Positions 26,251-34,817 of a stretch of DNA of 36,877 nt are shown one piece after another. The position numbers and the translations under genes were made by a program. Location of the stretch: assembly GCA_036339375.1 (NCBI GenBank), contig JAYZBC010000040.1, forward strand, positions 1-36,877. Reading direction: 5' to 3'. How positions within the stretch are numbered: the stretch's first letter is position 1; the number at the start of each line of letters is the position of its first letter. The notes beneath the pieces were generated by a model. The model was not told where the DNA came from, ran no database searches, and saw nothing but the letters and a program-made list of their open reading frames with translations. This stretch comes from JAYZBC01 sp036339375 (GTDB lineage Bacteria > Pseudomonadota > Alphaproteobacteria > MPNO01 > UBA2964).

Positions 26251-27123
26251 TCAATGGTTCAATCGATAAACCCGCAAAGCATTTTCCCGCAATAGTTTGC
26301 GTTTAGAATTCCCTTCCAAACCCAATGCATCGATTTCAGCCAGTGTTCTTTTAAAATCCAATACCGGGAAATCTGTTCCAAACATTACCTTATCCTGTCC
26401 GTAAGTATTGGCGTAATGTTTAAAGCTTTCGGGCCAATATTTGGGTGAGTGAGCGTCGGAACCAATAAAAACGTTTTGGTGTTTCCAAGCCATCGCAATC
26501 ATTTCCTCCGCCCAGGGTATTCCAATGTGTATCCCTATTAGCTTCAATTGAGGGAAGTCACAGGCCACGGGATCCAGAGCAATTGGTCTCCCAACTGAAC
26601 GACGCGGATAATTTTTATCGTAGTTCATAGATTGCCCAACCTGGAGTTGAATAGGTATGTCAAGCTCTACACATTTGGCATAAAAGGGGTATACCTTTGC
26701 TGCATCAGGAGAAATTTCAAACCAATGTGGGTAAAAATGAGCACCTATAAAACCTAATTCCTTTACAGCACGTTCAAGATCATATACCCCGTCCATCCCA
26801 TCCAAAGGATCAATGCCTGCAAGTCCATATAGCCTTTCAGGGGCCTGGGCACACGTTTCCGCCACCAACTCGTAGGGGATGCGATAACAAGAGGGGTGGC
26901 CTGTGGGTCCTGCTCGAGTAGCTATCAAAAATGCTTTTTCAATTTGGGCGTCATCCATTTTCTCAAGCAATTGTTCAAGCGACACTCCATCAGAAGTGTT
27001 TTTGTCGACACCCAACTTGCCAACAAAAAAATCGGTCCGCCAATCAGGCCGGTGTTTTAGTGCCTCTGGTGTCCAGATATTGACCACCGTGTCAATAATC
27101 CCAAAATCTTCTTCACTATCCAT
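26251..27123 (-). CDS. Amidohydrolase-2 family protein lacking the HxH metal motif
   Basis: A protein of about 290 residues with the amidohydrolase-2 TIM-barrel pattern: the first strand reads IIDTVVNIW, later strands GAHFYPHWF, LQVGQS, GIHIGIPW and FGTDFP. The usual DxHxH of strand 1 is DTVVN, so both His ligands are gone, and the strand-5-type His (IHxG) is replaced by QVG; one His (GIHIG) and the terminal Asp (GTDFP) remain. A metal site would be incomplete, so decarboxylase, lactonase or non-catalytic roles are open. The ATG at 27121-27123 is preferred; another ATG lies three codons upstream. It is first in an operon with the PuuE-like and isochorismatase-like genes and divergent from the CoA ligase. 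Confidence 0.82.
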   Translation of the reverse strand: MDSEEDFGIIDTVVNIWTPEALKHRPDWRTDFFVGKLGVDKNTSDGVSLEQLLEKMDDAQIEKAFLIATRAGPTGHPSCYRIPYELVAETCAQAPERLYGLAGIDPLDGMDGVYDLERAVKELGFIGAHFYPHWFEISPDAAKVYPFYAKCVELDIPIQLQVGQSMNYDKNYPRRSVGRPIALDPVACDFPQLKLIGIHIGIPWAEEMIAMAWKHQNVFIGSDAHSPKYWPESFKHYANTYGQDKVMFGTDFPVLDFKRTLAEIDALGLEGNSKRKLLRENALRVYRLNH

Positions 27124-27207
27124 TTGTTTCATTTCATATTTTTATCCGTCCTCATTTGTTTTATCATATACACACATTTTCATCACGACTTAGCGTGCAG
27201 TGAAGTT

Positions 27208-28695
27208 ATGAATATTTGCGAAGCCATTGAAAAAAATGCAAAACGCAGGCCAGACCATCCAGCTATTATGAATTGTAATGGCAGTGTAATGAACTATTCG
27301 GAATACTGGCAATTAGTAAATTCCTGGGCAACGGCCATGCAAAATATTGGAATAGGAGCCCAAGACATCATCGGGGTCAATTTACAAGACACTTCAAACC
27401 ATCTGATAGCACTTTATGCAATCCCGCTTGCTGGTGCTGTAATTCTACCTATGGACTGGCGTTGGACCCGCAATGAAAAAATCCGAATTTTAAGACATTT
27501 TGGGGCCCGATTTGTTCTTTCTGAGCCCAAAGATAGCATTTCCAATGAAAAAGGACCCTGGCAGAACGTAGAAATTAACAAAAAATGGGAACGACTTGTT
27601 TCTAGCAAACAACCAAAATTTGATTTACCCGAAGGTGGGGATTCTCCACTCATTTTGTCCCTGTCATCTGGCACTACCGGCACACCTAAAGGCCCAATGA
27701 TTTCCCACCAACAGTTCCTTGCCCGATTTATGATTTACTTTATAACAATAGGATTTTCCGAACGAGACCGTTTTCTCTGTGCAACACCTCTATATTTTGG
27801 GGGATGTCGGGGATATTCGATGTGTACATTATATGCGGGAGGTACTGTCCTAATGCACTCCCCACCGTATGATTCAACCGAATTACTCGCGTTCGCAAAC
27901 AAAAATTTAGCAACCCGTTTATTTTTGGTACCTACATTATTACGCCGTCTAATAGATTTAAAAGGCGGGACTCCCAAAATTCCGCTGTTTCATTCTCTGA
28001 AACTTTTATTTTCTACGGGTGCTGATCTCCACGAAGCGGAGCGAAAAGAATTGATGCAAAGATTTTGTCCCCAATATTTAAATTTTTATGGTTCGACTGA
28101 TGGAGGAGGTTGTTCTGCTTTAATGTGGGACGACCCCAAACATGTCTCAAACAGTGTGGGTAGACCTGTTTTCGGAGCCTCGATTGAAATCGTCGATGAA
28201 TTTGATCATCCCGTACAAGCGGGTGTAGTAGGCCGAATAAGATACCGCCACCCCGGTACAGCAAATGCATATTACAAAAACAAAAGTGAGAGCAAAAAGA
28301 CATTCAAAAACGGATGGTATTACCCTGGAGACTTAGGAAGACTCGATGAACAGGGTTATTTATTTTTAGCTGGACGCGAAATCGATTTGATAATACGTGG
28401 TGGTGTAAATATTTATCCCAACGAAATTGAAGATATTTTAACATCACATTCAGCTATTTTAGAAGCAGCTGTAGTTGGTTGGCCATCTAAAGAATTTGGC
28501 CAAGAAATAGCGGCTTTTGTACTGTTAAAATCAAACGAAACAGATGCTGACGTTAACCATATAAAAGAACATTGCCGGCAAAACCTTGCAACTTATAAAG
28601 TCCCAAGAGGAATTTTTATTGTCAATGAAATGCCTAAAAGTAGCGTAGGAAAAGTTTTAAAAAGAAAATTAACTGACCGCTTGGTTAAGCTGTAA
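27208..28695 (+). CDS. Acyl-CoA ligase (AMP-binding enzyme)
   Basis: A 495-residue ANL-family adenylating enzyme. The P-loop SSGTTGTPKG is at 153-162, the A5 motif YGSTDGGG is mid-protein, and GWYYPGDLGRLDEQGYLFL plus GREIDLIIRGGVNIYPNEIE form the hinge to the C-terminal domain. The catalytic Lys482 (SSVGKVLKRKL) is near the C-terminus. It activates a carboxylic acid to its CoA thioester with ATP. The ATG at 27208 begins right before the family N-terminus (ICEAIEKNAKRRPDHPAI); an upstream ATG at 27124 would overlap the divergent gene and add a hydrophobic leader that the family lacks. It is divergent from the amidohydrolase operon. The acid is not predictable. Confidence 0.9.
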   Translation: MNICEAIEKNAKRRPDHPAIMNCNGSVMNYSEYWQLVNSWATAMQNIGIGAQDIIGVNLQDTSNHLIALYAIPLAGAVILPMDWRWTRNEKIRILRHFGARFVLSEPKDSISNEKGPWQNVEINKKWERLVSSKQPKFDLPEGGDSPLILSLSSGTTGTPKGPMISHQQFLARFMIYFITIGFSERDRFLCATPLYFGGCRGYSMCTLYAGGTVLMHSPPYDSTELLAFANKNLATRLFLVPTLLRRLIDLKGGTPKIPLFHSLKLLFSTGADLHEAERKELMQRFCPQYLNFYGSTDGGGCSALMWDDPKHVSNSVGRPVFGASIEIVDEFDHPVQAGVVGRIRYRHPGTANAYYKNKSESKKTFKNGWYYPGDLGRLDEQGYLFLAGREIDLIIRGGVNIYPNEIEDILTSHSAILEAAVVGWPSKEFGQEIAAFVLLKSNETDADVNHIKEHCRQNLATYKVPRGIFIVNEMPKSSVGKVLKRKLTDRLVKL

Positions 28696-28750
28696 ATTTC
28701 GTCTCCCCTAGTCCAGAACCGATAATTTTCTCCAAAATTTTCAGGCCGCT

Positions 28751-28776
28751 TATGTTTCGCCTTTTAGAAAAACATA
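28751..28776. terminator. Weak dyad between convergent genes
   Basis: TATGTTT and AAACATA form a 7-bp stem with a 12-nt loop in the 153-bp gap between the convergent CoA ligase and alpha/beta hydrolase genes. There is no strong T-run after it on either strand. Its position fits a terminator, but the stem is weak. Confidence 0.25.
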
Positions 28777-28848
28777 GAAAAGTCTCTGAATTTTCCGCCT
28801 CCTAAATCAAAATAAACAAAATCCCAAGTGCGGTATTTCTAGTGTAAG

Positions 28849-29679
28849 CTAATTATTTTCCGCTTGGAATCCAGCCAACTCATCACCTGGATTAACAATG
28901 AAGGCCTCTCCGCGCATTAAAAAATCGCGGATCAAAGAAACAAATTTTTCTGGTTGGTCAACTTCTATATTGTGGCCAGCGTCATAAACATAAACGAGTT
29001 TCGCCCGTGGAATTTGCCGCATCAGGAGTTGCCCGCTTTCAGGAGGCATCATCCCGTCTTTAGTGCCTTGGAGGACTAACGTCTGGCACTCTATCTCAGG
29101 CAAACGAACAACGAGGTCTTCATCAAGACCGACGGATTTGTGGTAATAATTTGACCATTTTCGGCTTTCCGCTAGTTGTTCAACAGTTTTCTCGCCAAGC
29201 GGAATTCGCTCAGGATGGGCAAACATCCTGTTGCGCATTTCCTCTGGGCCGGAGGGTGGTTTTTGTGGGATGTCTTTTGGACGGAATCCAGAGGGACATT
29301 GCGGAACCAGAAAACCAACCTTATCTGGATGAAGTACAGTGAACCAAACTGATAAAAACCCACCAAACGATTGGCCTATAACGTCACAAGATTTTCCAAT
29401 TACCTTGTCTACAAAGTCAGCTGCTAGATCAGCCAGTAAAGGCATGGTATCCACACCTTTGTGGGTTTGAGTCCCTTCAAACCCGGGCGTTACAAACATA
29501 AAAATTTCGTAATCTTTTGTAAGTTCATCGAGCGCATACGTGAAACGGATGCCGCCTGCACTGTGAAAATAAAGTACAGGCGGCCCTTCACCAGCAACAT
29601 GGTAAGTAACCGGACCGGAAGAAAGGTTTATCTTTTTTTTCTCAAATAGACCACCAGCCGGGCCTTCCCTTTGCATCAT
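28849..29679 (-). CDS. Alpha/beta hydrolase
   Basis: A 276-residue alpha/beta-hydrolase-fold protein. The nucleophile elbow is GQSFGG with Ser104, the acid is likely Asp208 (GTKDGMM) and the base His236 (AGHNIEV). The oxyanion segment YFHSAGG follows strand 3. No signal peptide, so cytoplasmic. It would cleave an ester, amide or C-C bond of a small molecule. It is the last gene of the importer/nitrilase operon, 36 bp behind the substrate-binding protein gene, so it probably acts on the imported compound. Start chosen at the first of two ATGs, behind GGAGA. Confidence 0.87.
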   Translation of the reverse strand: MMQREGPAGGLFEKKKINLSSGPVTYHVAGEGPPVLYFHSAGGIRFTYALDELTKDYEIFMFVTPGFEGTQTHKGVDTMPLLADLAADFVDKVIGKSCDVIGQSFGGFLSVWFTVLHPDKVGFLVPQCPSGFRPKDIPQKPPSGPEEMRNRMFAHPERIPLGEKTVEQLAESRKWSNYYHKSVGLDEDLVVRLPEIECQTLVLQGTKDGMMPPESGQLLMRQIPRAKLVYVYDAGHNIEVDQPEKFVSLIRDFLMRGEAFIVNPGDELAGFQAENN

Positions 29680-29715
29680 GAATTTTCTCCGCTAATCCTA
29701 CTTAAATTGACTGTT

Positions 29716-30762
29716 TTACTTCTTTTTCTTCTTTTTACCGCGCAATATTGAACGGAATTTTTTTCCAAGGTGCCCTTCGTTTTTCATCCTCCAATTAAAG
29801 GGGATATCGATGACTTTTTTACCTTGTACGTATTTATACATGTCACCAGTATTGGTGCTGATAAGTGAGTAACCACGTACGTCATGGATGGTTTTTTGCC
29901 CTTGAGGGGAAACAACCCAATATCCCCATAATTTTGCAATATTGGGGGCTTTTGCATCTCGAACTATGTATGCTCCCCTTGCAGCTAAAATCACCTTGTC
30001 CATGTTTGGATGCTTTACCGGCGCACCTTTGCGAATCTCTGCCCAAGCGTCAGTGCCCAACCCTATAGCATACTCGCCTCCAATTACCCTTGAGCGTACA
30101 TCCGGATAACGGGGTAATTTTTTAACTTTTTGTTTTTTTAGCAAAGCTTTAAGGAATTGTTCAGCTTTCTCCTCACCAAATGCATATGAAAAATATATCC
30201 ATGGGGATGGTGAACGCGGCATAGCGATTTTACCCTTCCACTTGGCCTTGAGCAGGTCGTCATAACTCCTAGGTTCATCGCTCCCTTTAACCAAATTCGT
30301 ATTGATAGTAACCATGGTAAGATAGCTATCATGGGTTTTTATGCCATATTCCCCCTGCATCAAATTTTTTGACAAACCAAATTCTTTCGCCCAGTTGAAT
30401 TTCACAATTGCCTTATGTTTTATCAAATACCTGGGGCTCGATGTCCAGAAAAGGTCTAGACCCGTCGGCACATTATTTTTCAGGGCTCGGGCTACCTCGA
30501 CGCGTTTTCTAGTATGACGTCCACCAATCTGATTGAGTTTTATCGTAGTCCCATAGAATGAATTAAAACCAGTATTCATCATCTTTACTTGACGCGGGTT
30601 CATCGTGGTACCAAAAACTGTCGCTTTTCCTTCCTTAACAGCAGCAGGCAGCAGCTTTTTTACTGAATTAGGTAAACTCGCACCTTGTAAACTTGCAGAT
30701 CCGCCTACCAATAACGCTACAGAACCAAGGACGCCAAAGAATTTATATTTTGGGTGTTTCAT
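29716..30762 (-). CDS. ABC transporter periplasmic substrate-binding protein (Fe3+/polyamine-type fold)
   Basis: A 348-residue secreted binding protein. The N-terminus is a signal peptide (MKHPKYKFFGVLGSVALLVG, likely cleaved near residue 28). The mature part follows the pattern of the FbpA/PotD-like periplasmic binding fold. The adjacent-tyrosine pair used by ferric-binding proteins is not obvious, so iron is not assured; an organic anion or amine is possible. The C-terminus ends in a run of six lysines, which is odd. AAGGAGG just before the ATG is an ideal Shine-Dalgarno, suggesting high expression as usual for binding proteins. It lies 67 bp downstream of the permease gene. Confidence 0.88.
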   Translation of the reverse strand: MKHPKYKFFGVLGSVALLVGGSASLQGASLPNSVKKLLPAAVKEGKATVFGTTMNPRQVKMMNTGFNSFYGTTIKLNQIGGRHTRKRVEVARALKNNVPTGLDLFWTSSPRYLIKHKAIVKFNWAKEFGLSKNLMQGEYGIKTHDSYLTMVTINTNLVKGSDEPRSYDDLLKAKWKGKIAMPRSPSPWIYFSYAFGEEKAEQFLKALLKKQKVKKLPRYPDVRSRVIGGEYAIGLGTDAWAEIRKGAPVKHPNMDKVILAARGAYIVRDAKAPNIAKLWGYWVVSPQGQKTIHDVRGYSLISTNTGDMYKYVQGKKVIDIPFNWRMKNEGHLGKKFRSILRGKKKKKK

Positions 30763-30829
30763 TTACTTTCCTCCTTTTTATTTATTTGTTTTATATAAAG
30801 TTATAACAGATCTTTTTGTCTGATTTATT

Positions 30830-32635
30830 TCACTTTCCAAACCCGTGTTTTTCCTTGCGAGTTGGGTTCAAAAGTGTCAAAGCTAAAGCTCTAACATTCA
30901 ACAATCGGTCATACAATGACCGATGTTGAGAAATTTTAGTGCCTCTAATTTCTTGCATACCCGTTATACGCCGCGCAAGCAAAGCCAATAGGACCAATAC
31001 AAATATCATGTAAAGAGCCACTGCCGCCGCTGCATTCTGCTCACCATTTGTCTCCAGTGTGTAAATAAGGGTCGCAACAACTTCTGAATTTCCAGTATTC
31101 ATCACCAAAGGCAGCGTTAAATCACGCGCTGCAAGCATGCCTACCATTAAAGCAGAGTAAAAAATTGCTGGTGCCATTAATGGCAAAAATATGCGTCGAA
31201 AAGTGTCCAGCTTAGATACTCCAGAGACATATGCCGCTTCATCTAATTCAAATTGAATTTGCAATGATGTTGCATTCATGGTCCGAGTACAATACGCAAG
31301 CATTCGAGTGCCCATCGCTATTGCAACCAACCATATGGTCCCAAATAATGGTAGCCAATGGTAAATGGCAATACCCAAAAATTGAAAGGCAACTCCTGTA
31401 ACGATTGTTGGAACAGCGGGCGCTAAGAAAACAATGCTATCTGCCCAATGTGCCATGCTATGGCGACTGCGAGTTACTAGCCAAGTAATACTGATTGCCA
31501 AACTCGCTGCAATAATTACTGATCCCGCCATTAAGATAAGCGTATTTTTAAGTGGTCCACCAATCCATTCAAATGCATCAAAAAAACTGCTCAAACTTAC
31601 CGATTCAAGGGCCCGCAATGATGGTGGCTGAAAGAAGGGAATCAAAGCTACCCATATGATAGTAATAACCGGAATAATAATGCTCACCAAAAGCCAGGTG
31701 CCCACACAACCATAGGCGGCCCAACGCCAACGGCCCAAAGGTTGGGGAGCCGAAGCCCTCACTTTTCCACCCACCACAGCATATTTTTTTGCCTGCTTAA
31801 GAAACCTTGCATAAAACACGATTGCGCCACCGCAGATTACAAAAAGTACTACACCCGCAGCACCCGCAAAACCAAGATTTGGCGGCCCGTCGGTTTCAGC
31901 AATTGCGTCATAAATCCATAATACGAGGACATCACCAGGCATTCCTATTATTGCTACAAAGTCGAACATTTCGACACCGATAACAAAATAAAAAATAGAA
32001 ACCGCCACCATGCTAGGTCCTAATAATGGGAGTACAATACGTTTGATGGTGTGAAAGTTTGAGACACCGCTGACCCAGGACGCCTCTTCTAGTGATGCGT
32101 CTAAATTGCGAAATGCGGGAAGCATCATGAACACCCCACCTGGAACAAGAACTATCCCTTGTAAAAAACAAATCCATGAGAGTTGGTACACGTCAAACAG
32201 TGCACCACTAGTAAATTTTGTCATACCAAAGAGTTGATTCACTAGGCCTGAATTTGGATTAAAAAGCCACACATAGGACATCGCCGTGATAAATCCCGGA
32301 ATTGCCAATTTAGCTGTAAGTAGTGAAAACAACCCGGTCCTAAAGCGGAAATCAGTACGCGCCAATAGCCACGCAAAAGGAAAGGAAAACAAAAACATCC
32401 AAAAAACCGTCCCTATCCCTAATACAACCGTGCGACCAGTTACGCTCGCTAATGTGTCCTGAGTAAAAAGTTCAATATAATTTGCCAGCGAGTAACGAAC
32501 GACATCACCTTCTTCACTAAAACTTGTAATAATGTTCCCGAACACTGAAATGCAAACAAGGAACAGGCCCAAGCCAGCCAGCAAAAACACCCATCCTATT
32601 CCCATAGATTTAACCGGCAATTGACGCCCCTTCAC
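30830..32635 (-). CDS. ABC transporter permease, fused two-domain (FbpB-like)
   Basis: A 601-residue inner-membrane protein made of two tandem permease domains. Each half has the EAA loop that contacts the ATPase: LEEASWVSGVSNFHTIKRIV in the first and DEAAYVSGVSKLDTFRRIFL in the second. About 12 membrane helices are present, so one chain supplies the whole channel. The called start is GTG (32633-32635), overlapping the ATPase gene by 26 bp; ATG at 32605 (MGIGWVF) is a realistic alternative. It works with the neighbouring ATPase and binding protein. Ligand unknown. Confidence 0.9.
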   Translation of the reverse strand: MKGRQLPVKSMGIGWVFLLAGLGLFLVCISVFGNIITSFSEEGDVVRYSLANYIELFTQDTLASVTGRTVVLGIGTVFWMFLFSFPFAWLLARTDFRFRTGLFSLLTAKLAIPGFITAMSYVWLFNPNSGLVNQLFGMTKFTSGALFDVYQLSWICFLQGIVLVPGGVFMMLPAFRNLDASLEEASWVSGVSNFHTIKRIVLPLLGPSMVAVSIFYFVIGVEMFDFVAIIGMPGDVLVLWIYDAIAETDGPPNLGFAGAAGVVLFVICGGAIVFYARFLKQAKKYAVVGGKVRASAPQPLGRWRWAAYGCVGTWLLVSIIIPVITIIWVALIPFFQPPSLRALESVSLSSFFDAFEWIGGPLKNTLILMAGSVIIAASLAISITWLVTRSRHSMAHWADSIVFLAPAVPTIVTGVAFQFLGIAIYHWLPLFGTIWLVAIAMGTRMLAYCTRTMNATSLQIQFELDEAAYVSGVSKLDTFRRIFLPLMAPAIFYSALMVGMLAARDLTLPLVMNTGNSEVVATLIYTLETNGEQNAAAAVALYMIFVLVLLALLARRITGMQEIRGTKISQHRSLYDRLLNVRALALTLLNPTRKEKHGFGK

Positions 32636-33779
32636 CTGTCAGACCACCCTCAAGATCCTCTGCTTCAAGGTCCTCCGCAGGGGTAACGACGATGGTTTGA
32701 TTTGGAGGAAACAGGATTGTAATTTTTTCTCCCGGATTAATTACTTCATTATGGTGCCTTTTGATTCTTATTCTCTGATCTAAAGCCTCAATAGTGTAAA
32801 CAAAACCCTCCCCGACAAAACTAGATGAAACAACCGTCGCTAAGATTTGATTAGTTGAATTGGTATTTTCAGCAACAGCAATTTCTATATCTTCTGGACG
32901 AATACCGATCACACACCGGTCACCAGTTTTGAAAGGAGTTTGACTGCCTAAATGACCAGAGATTTTTCCAAAAGGCGAATCAACCAAAACGTTTTGAGCA
33001 TCCTTACTTTGGAAAGTAGCGTTAAAAATATTCATATCCCCGATAAACCGAGCAACAAATTCATTTTCTGGACGGTGGTAAATCGTTTGTGGATCTCCTA
33101 GTTGGACAATTTTTCCCTGTTCCATCACTGCTATGCGATCCCCCGTTTCAAGGGCTTCTGCCTGATTGTGAGTGACATGAACTGTGGTCAGCCCCAAACG
33201 GTGCATGAGGTCGCGCATTTGTGCTCGTAGCCGCACCTGTAATTTAAAGTCTAGATTACTTAGGGGTTCATCCATCAGGAGAACACGCGGTCGCAGTGCC
33301 AAAGCGCGCGCCAAAGCAACACGTTGTTGTTGTCCACCACTCAAAGTAATCACAGGGCGTTCAGCCATGCTACCAAGGCCAAGCATTTCAAGAACCTCTG
33401 AAACCCGCTCTTTAACGGCTTCTTCCCCTAATTTTGTTCTTCCTCGACGTAAAGGAAATGCAATATTCTCAAAAACATCCATATGAGGCCAAATTGCATA
33501 ATTTTGAAATACCATGGCTATAGGCCGCTGGTCAGGGGGAACAAATAACTTATTGTCGGCACTAACCACTTCTTTGTTATCGATAGATATCTTACCGGCA
33601 GACGGACGTTCCAACCCCGCTATTGATCTCAGCATAGTCGTCTTTCCACAACCGGAAGGACCTAAGAGCACGAAAAACTCACCTTCTTCGACATCCAAGT
33701 CTATTCCACGTAAGGCATGGACAACGCTATTTTGCAATTCAAATTTTGCTTCCAACCCACGTGTTTGCAGTATTCCCAT
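32610..33779 (-). CDS. ABC transporter ATP-binding protein (FbpC/PotA-type)
   Basis: A 389-residue importer ATPase. Walker A GPSGCGKT (40-47), Q-loop FQNYAIWPHM, signature LSGGQQQR (146-153), Walker B VLLMDEP (166-172) and the switch His in VTHNQAEA are all present. The C-terminal third is a TOBE-type domain. It energises uptake through the fused permease encoded directly downstream with overlapping frames. AAAAGGAAAA precedes the ATG. It lies 24 bp downstream of the second nitrilase-family gene, in one operon. Confidence 0.93.
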   Translation of the reverse strand: MGILQTRGLEAKFELQNSVVHALRGIDLDVEEGEFFVLLGPSGCGKTTMLRSIAGLERPSAGKISIDNKEVVSADNKLFVPPDQRPIAMVFQNYAIWPHMDVFENIAFPLRRGRTKLGEEAVKERVSEVLEMLGLGSMAERPVITLSGGQQQRVALARALALRPRVLLMDEPLSNLDFKLQVRLRAQMRDLMHRLGLTTVHVTHNQAEALETGDRIAVMEQGKIVQLGDPQTIYHRPENEFVARFIGDMNIFNATFQSKDAQNVLVDSPFGKISGHLGSQTPFKTGDRCVIGIRPEDIEIAVAENTNSTNQILATVVSSSFVGEGFVYTIEALDQRIRIKRHHNEVINPGEKITILFPPNQTIVVTPAEDLEAEDLEGGLTGEGASIAG

Positions 33780-33803
33780 TAAATTTTCCTTTTAGAGACT
33801 TTT

Positions 33804-34814
33804 TCACTCGGGGGGAGCAAAAACACCTTCGTCCTGAAGTCTTTTTATTGTGGCTTCTGCGGTTTTTTTTGTACTTGGACCGGTATTGGTCTTTAGAAAG
33901 GTCTGCTTGGAAAATTCTCGCCCAAACAATTCCGATTTTATCTGAGCGGGATAATTCATAAAAACTTCTGTCCTACGTTTACGGAGACGGTCTAAATCAA
34001 CCGTTGAAACCAAAACAGATTCTCCGGCGCCATCAATTGCAGAATCTACATTTCCTAAATAGTTAATCATTGTAGAACACCCACGCGATGCATGCGTTGC
34101 ACTAAATTTTCCAACAATTGAACCGGCGTTAGCAGAAGCAATATAAACAAAATTTTCATAAGCGCGCGAGCGTCTTGCCTGATCCTGGGTTCGTGCCATG
34201 GGCCCATTAGCTTCAGCTGTCGGATGTAATAAAATTTCTGCTCCATGAAAGGTAAACACCCGGGAAAGCTCGAAAAAATTTACATCATGTTCAATAATAA
34301 CCGCTAACCGCCCGTATGGAGTATCTAGAACTGGAAACAACGAATTTTGGCCATAACGTTCCAAATACTCATCGTAGACATCTGCCGGTGAAACGTTGGG
34401 TATCAGGCCTTCTATATTGTGTTCGTGTATTTTACGGTATCTCAACTCCACAGCACCTGTAGGTCCTACTACAAATCCCGTCGCAAACCACACTTCTGGC
34501 CAATTAGGGTCAAATTCAAATGCTGTAGCGGCTAAATAAATTTTATGACGTTTAGTAAACTCACCAATTTTGTCTGTTTCTGGTCCGGGGATTTGTATAC
34601 AGATGGCCTTCCAATCCACCAATTGACGCGTGTGATTAAAACCTTGCAACCAACCTTCAGGAAAAACTACGACTTTTACATTTTCCTGAACGACAGAACC
34701 TTCTGCAACATTTAACCCTCGTTCAATATTATGCGAGATTATTTTGGTTTTATCCGCGGGATCGTCAATGACCTCAATGGATGCCTGAATACAGGCAATT
34801 TGATATTTTTTCAT
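33804..34814 (-). CDS. Nitrilase-superfamily protein without the nucleophile Cys
   Basis: A 336-residue paralogue of the adjacent nitrilase-family protein. The catalytic Glu53 (FPEGW) and Lys128 (YRKIH) are kept, but the nucleophile position reads IIEHDVNFFEL, so Cys is replaced by Glu175 when aligned to INCYDINFPEM of its neighbour. It cannot be a normal nitrilase or amidase. It may be a structural or regulatory partner of the active copy, or use other chemistry. It starts 3 nt after the stop of the upstream gene, so the two are co-translated and could form a hetero-oligomer. The reading frame is intact with no stop or frameshift, which argues against a decaying pseudogene. Confidence 0.87.
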   Translation of the reverse strand: MKKYQIACIQASIEVIDDPADKTKIISHNIERGLNVAEGSVVQENVKVVVFPEGWLQGFNHTRQLVDWKAICIQIPGPETDKIGEFTKRHKIYLAATAFEFDPNWPEVWFATGFVVGPTGAVELRYRKIHEHNIEGLIPNVSPADVYDEYLERYGQNSLFPVLDTPYGRLAVIIEHDVNFFELSRVFTFHGAEILLHPTAEANGPMARTQDQARRSRAYENFVYIASANAGSIVGKFSATHASRGCSTMINYLGNVDSAIDGAGESVLVSTVDLDRLRKRRTEVFMNYPAQIKSELFGREFSKQTFLKTNTGPSTKKTAEATIKRLQDEGVFAPPE

Positions 34815-34817
34815 GAT

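Noticed and set aside
27124..27207. N-terminal extension of the CoA ligase
   Set aside because: It would overlap the divergent amidohydrolase start and adds a hydrophobic leader before the family N-terminus; ATG 27208 fits better.
29716..33779. Ferric iron transporter (FbpABC) call for the ABC operon
   Set aside because: Architecture is similar, but no clear Tyr-Tyr iron ligand pair is seen and the neighbours are C-N hydrolases, so the ligand is left open.
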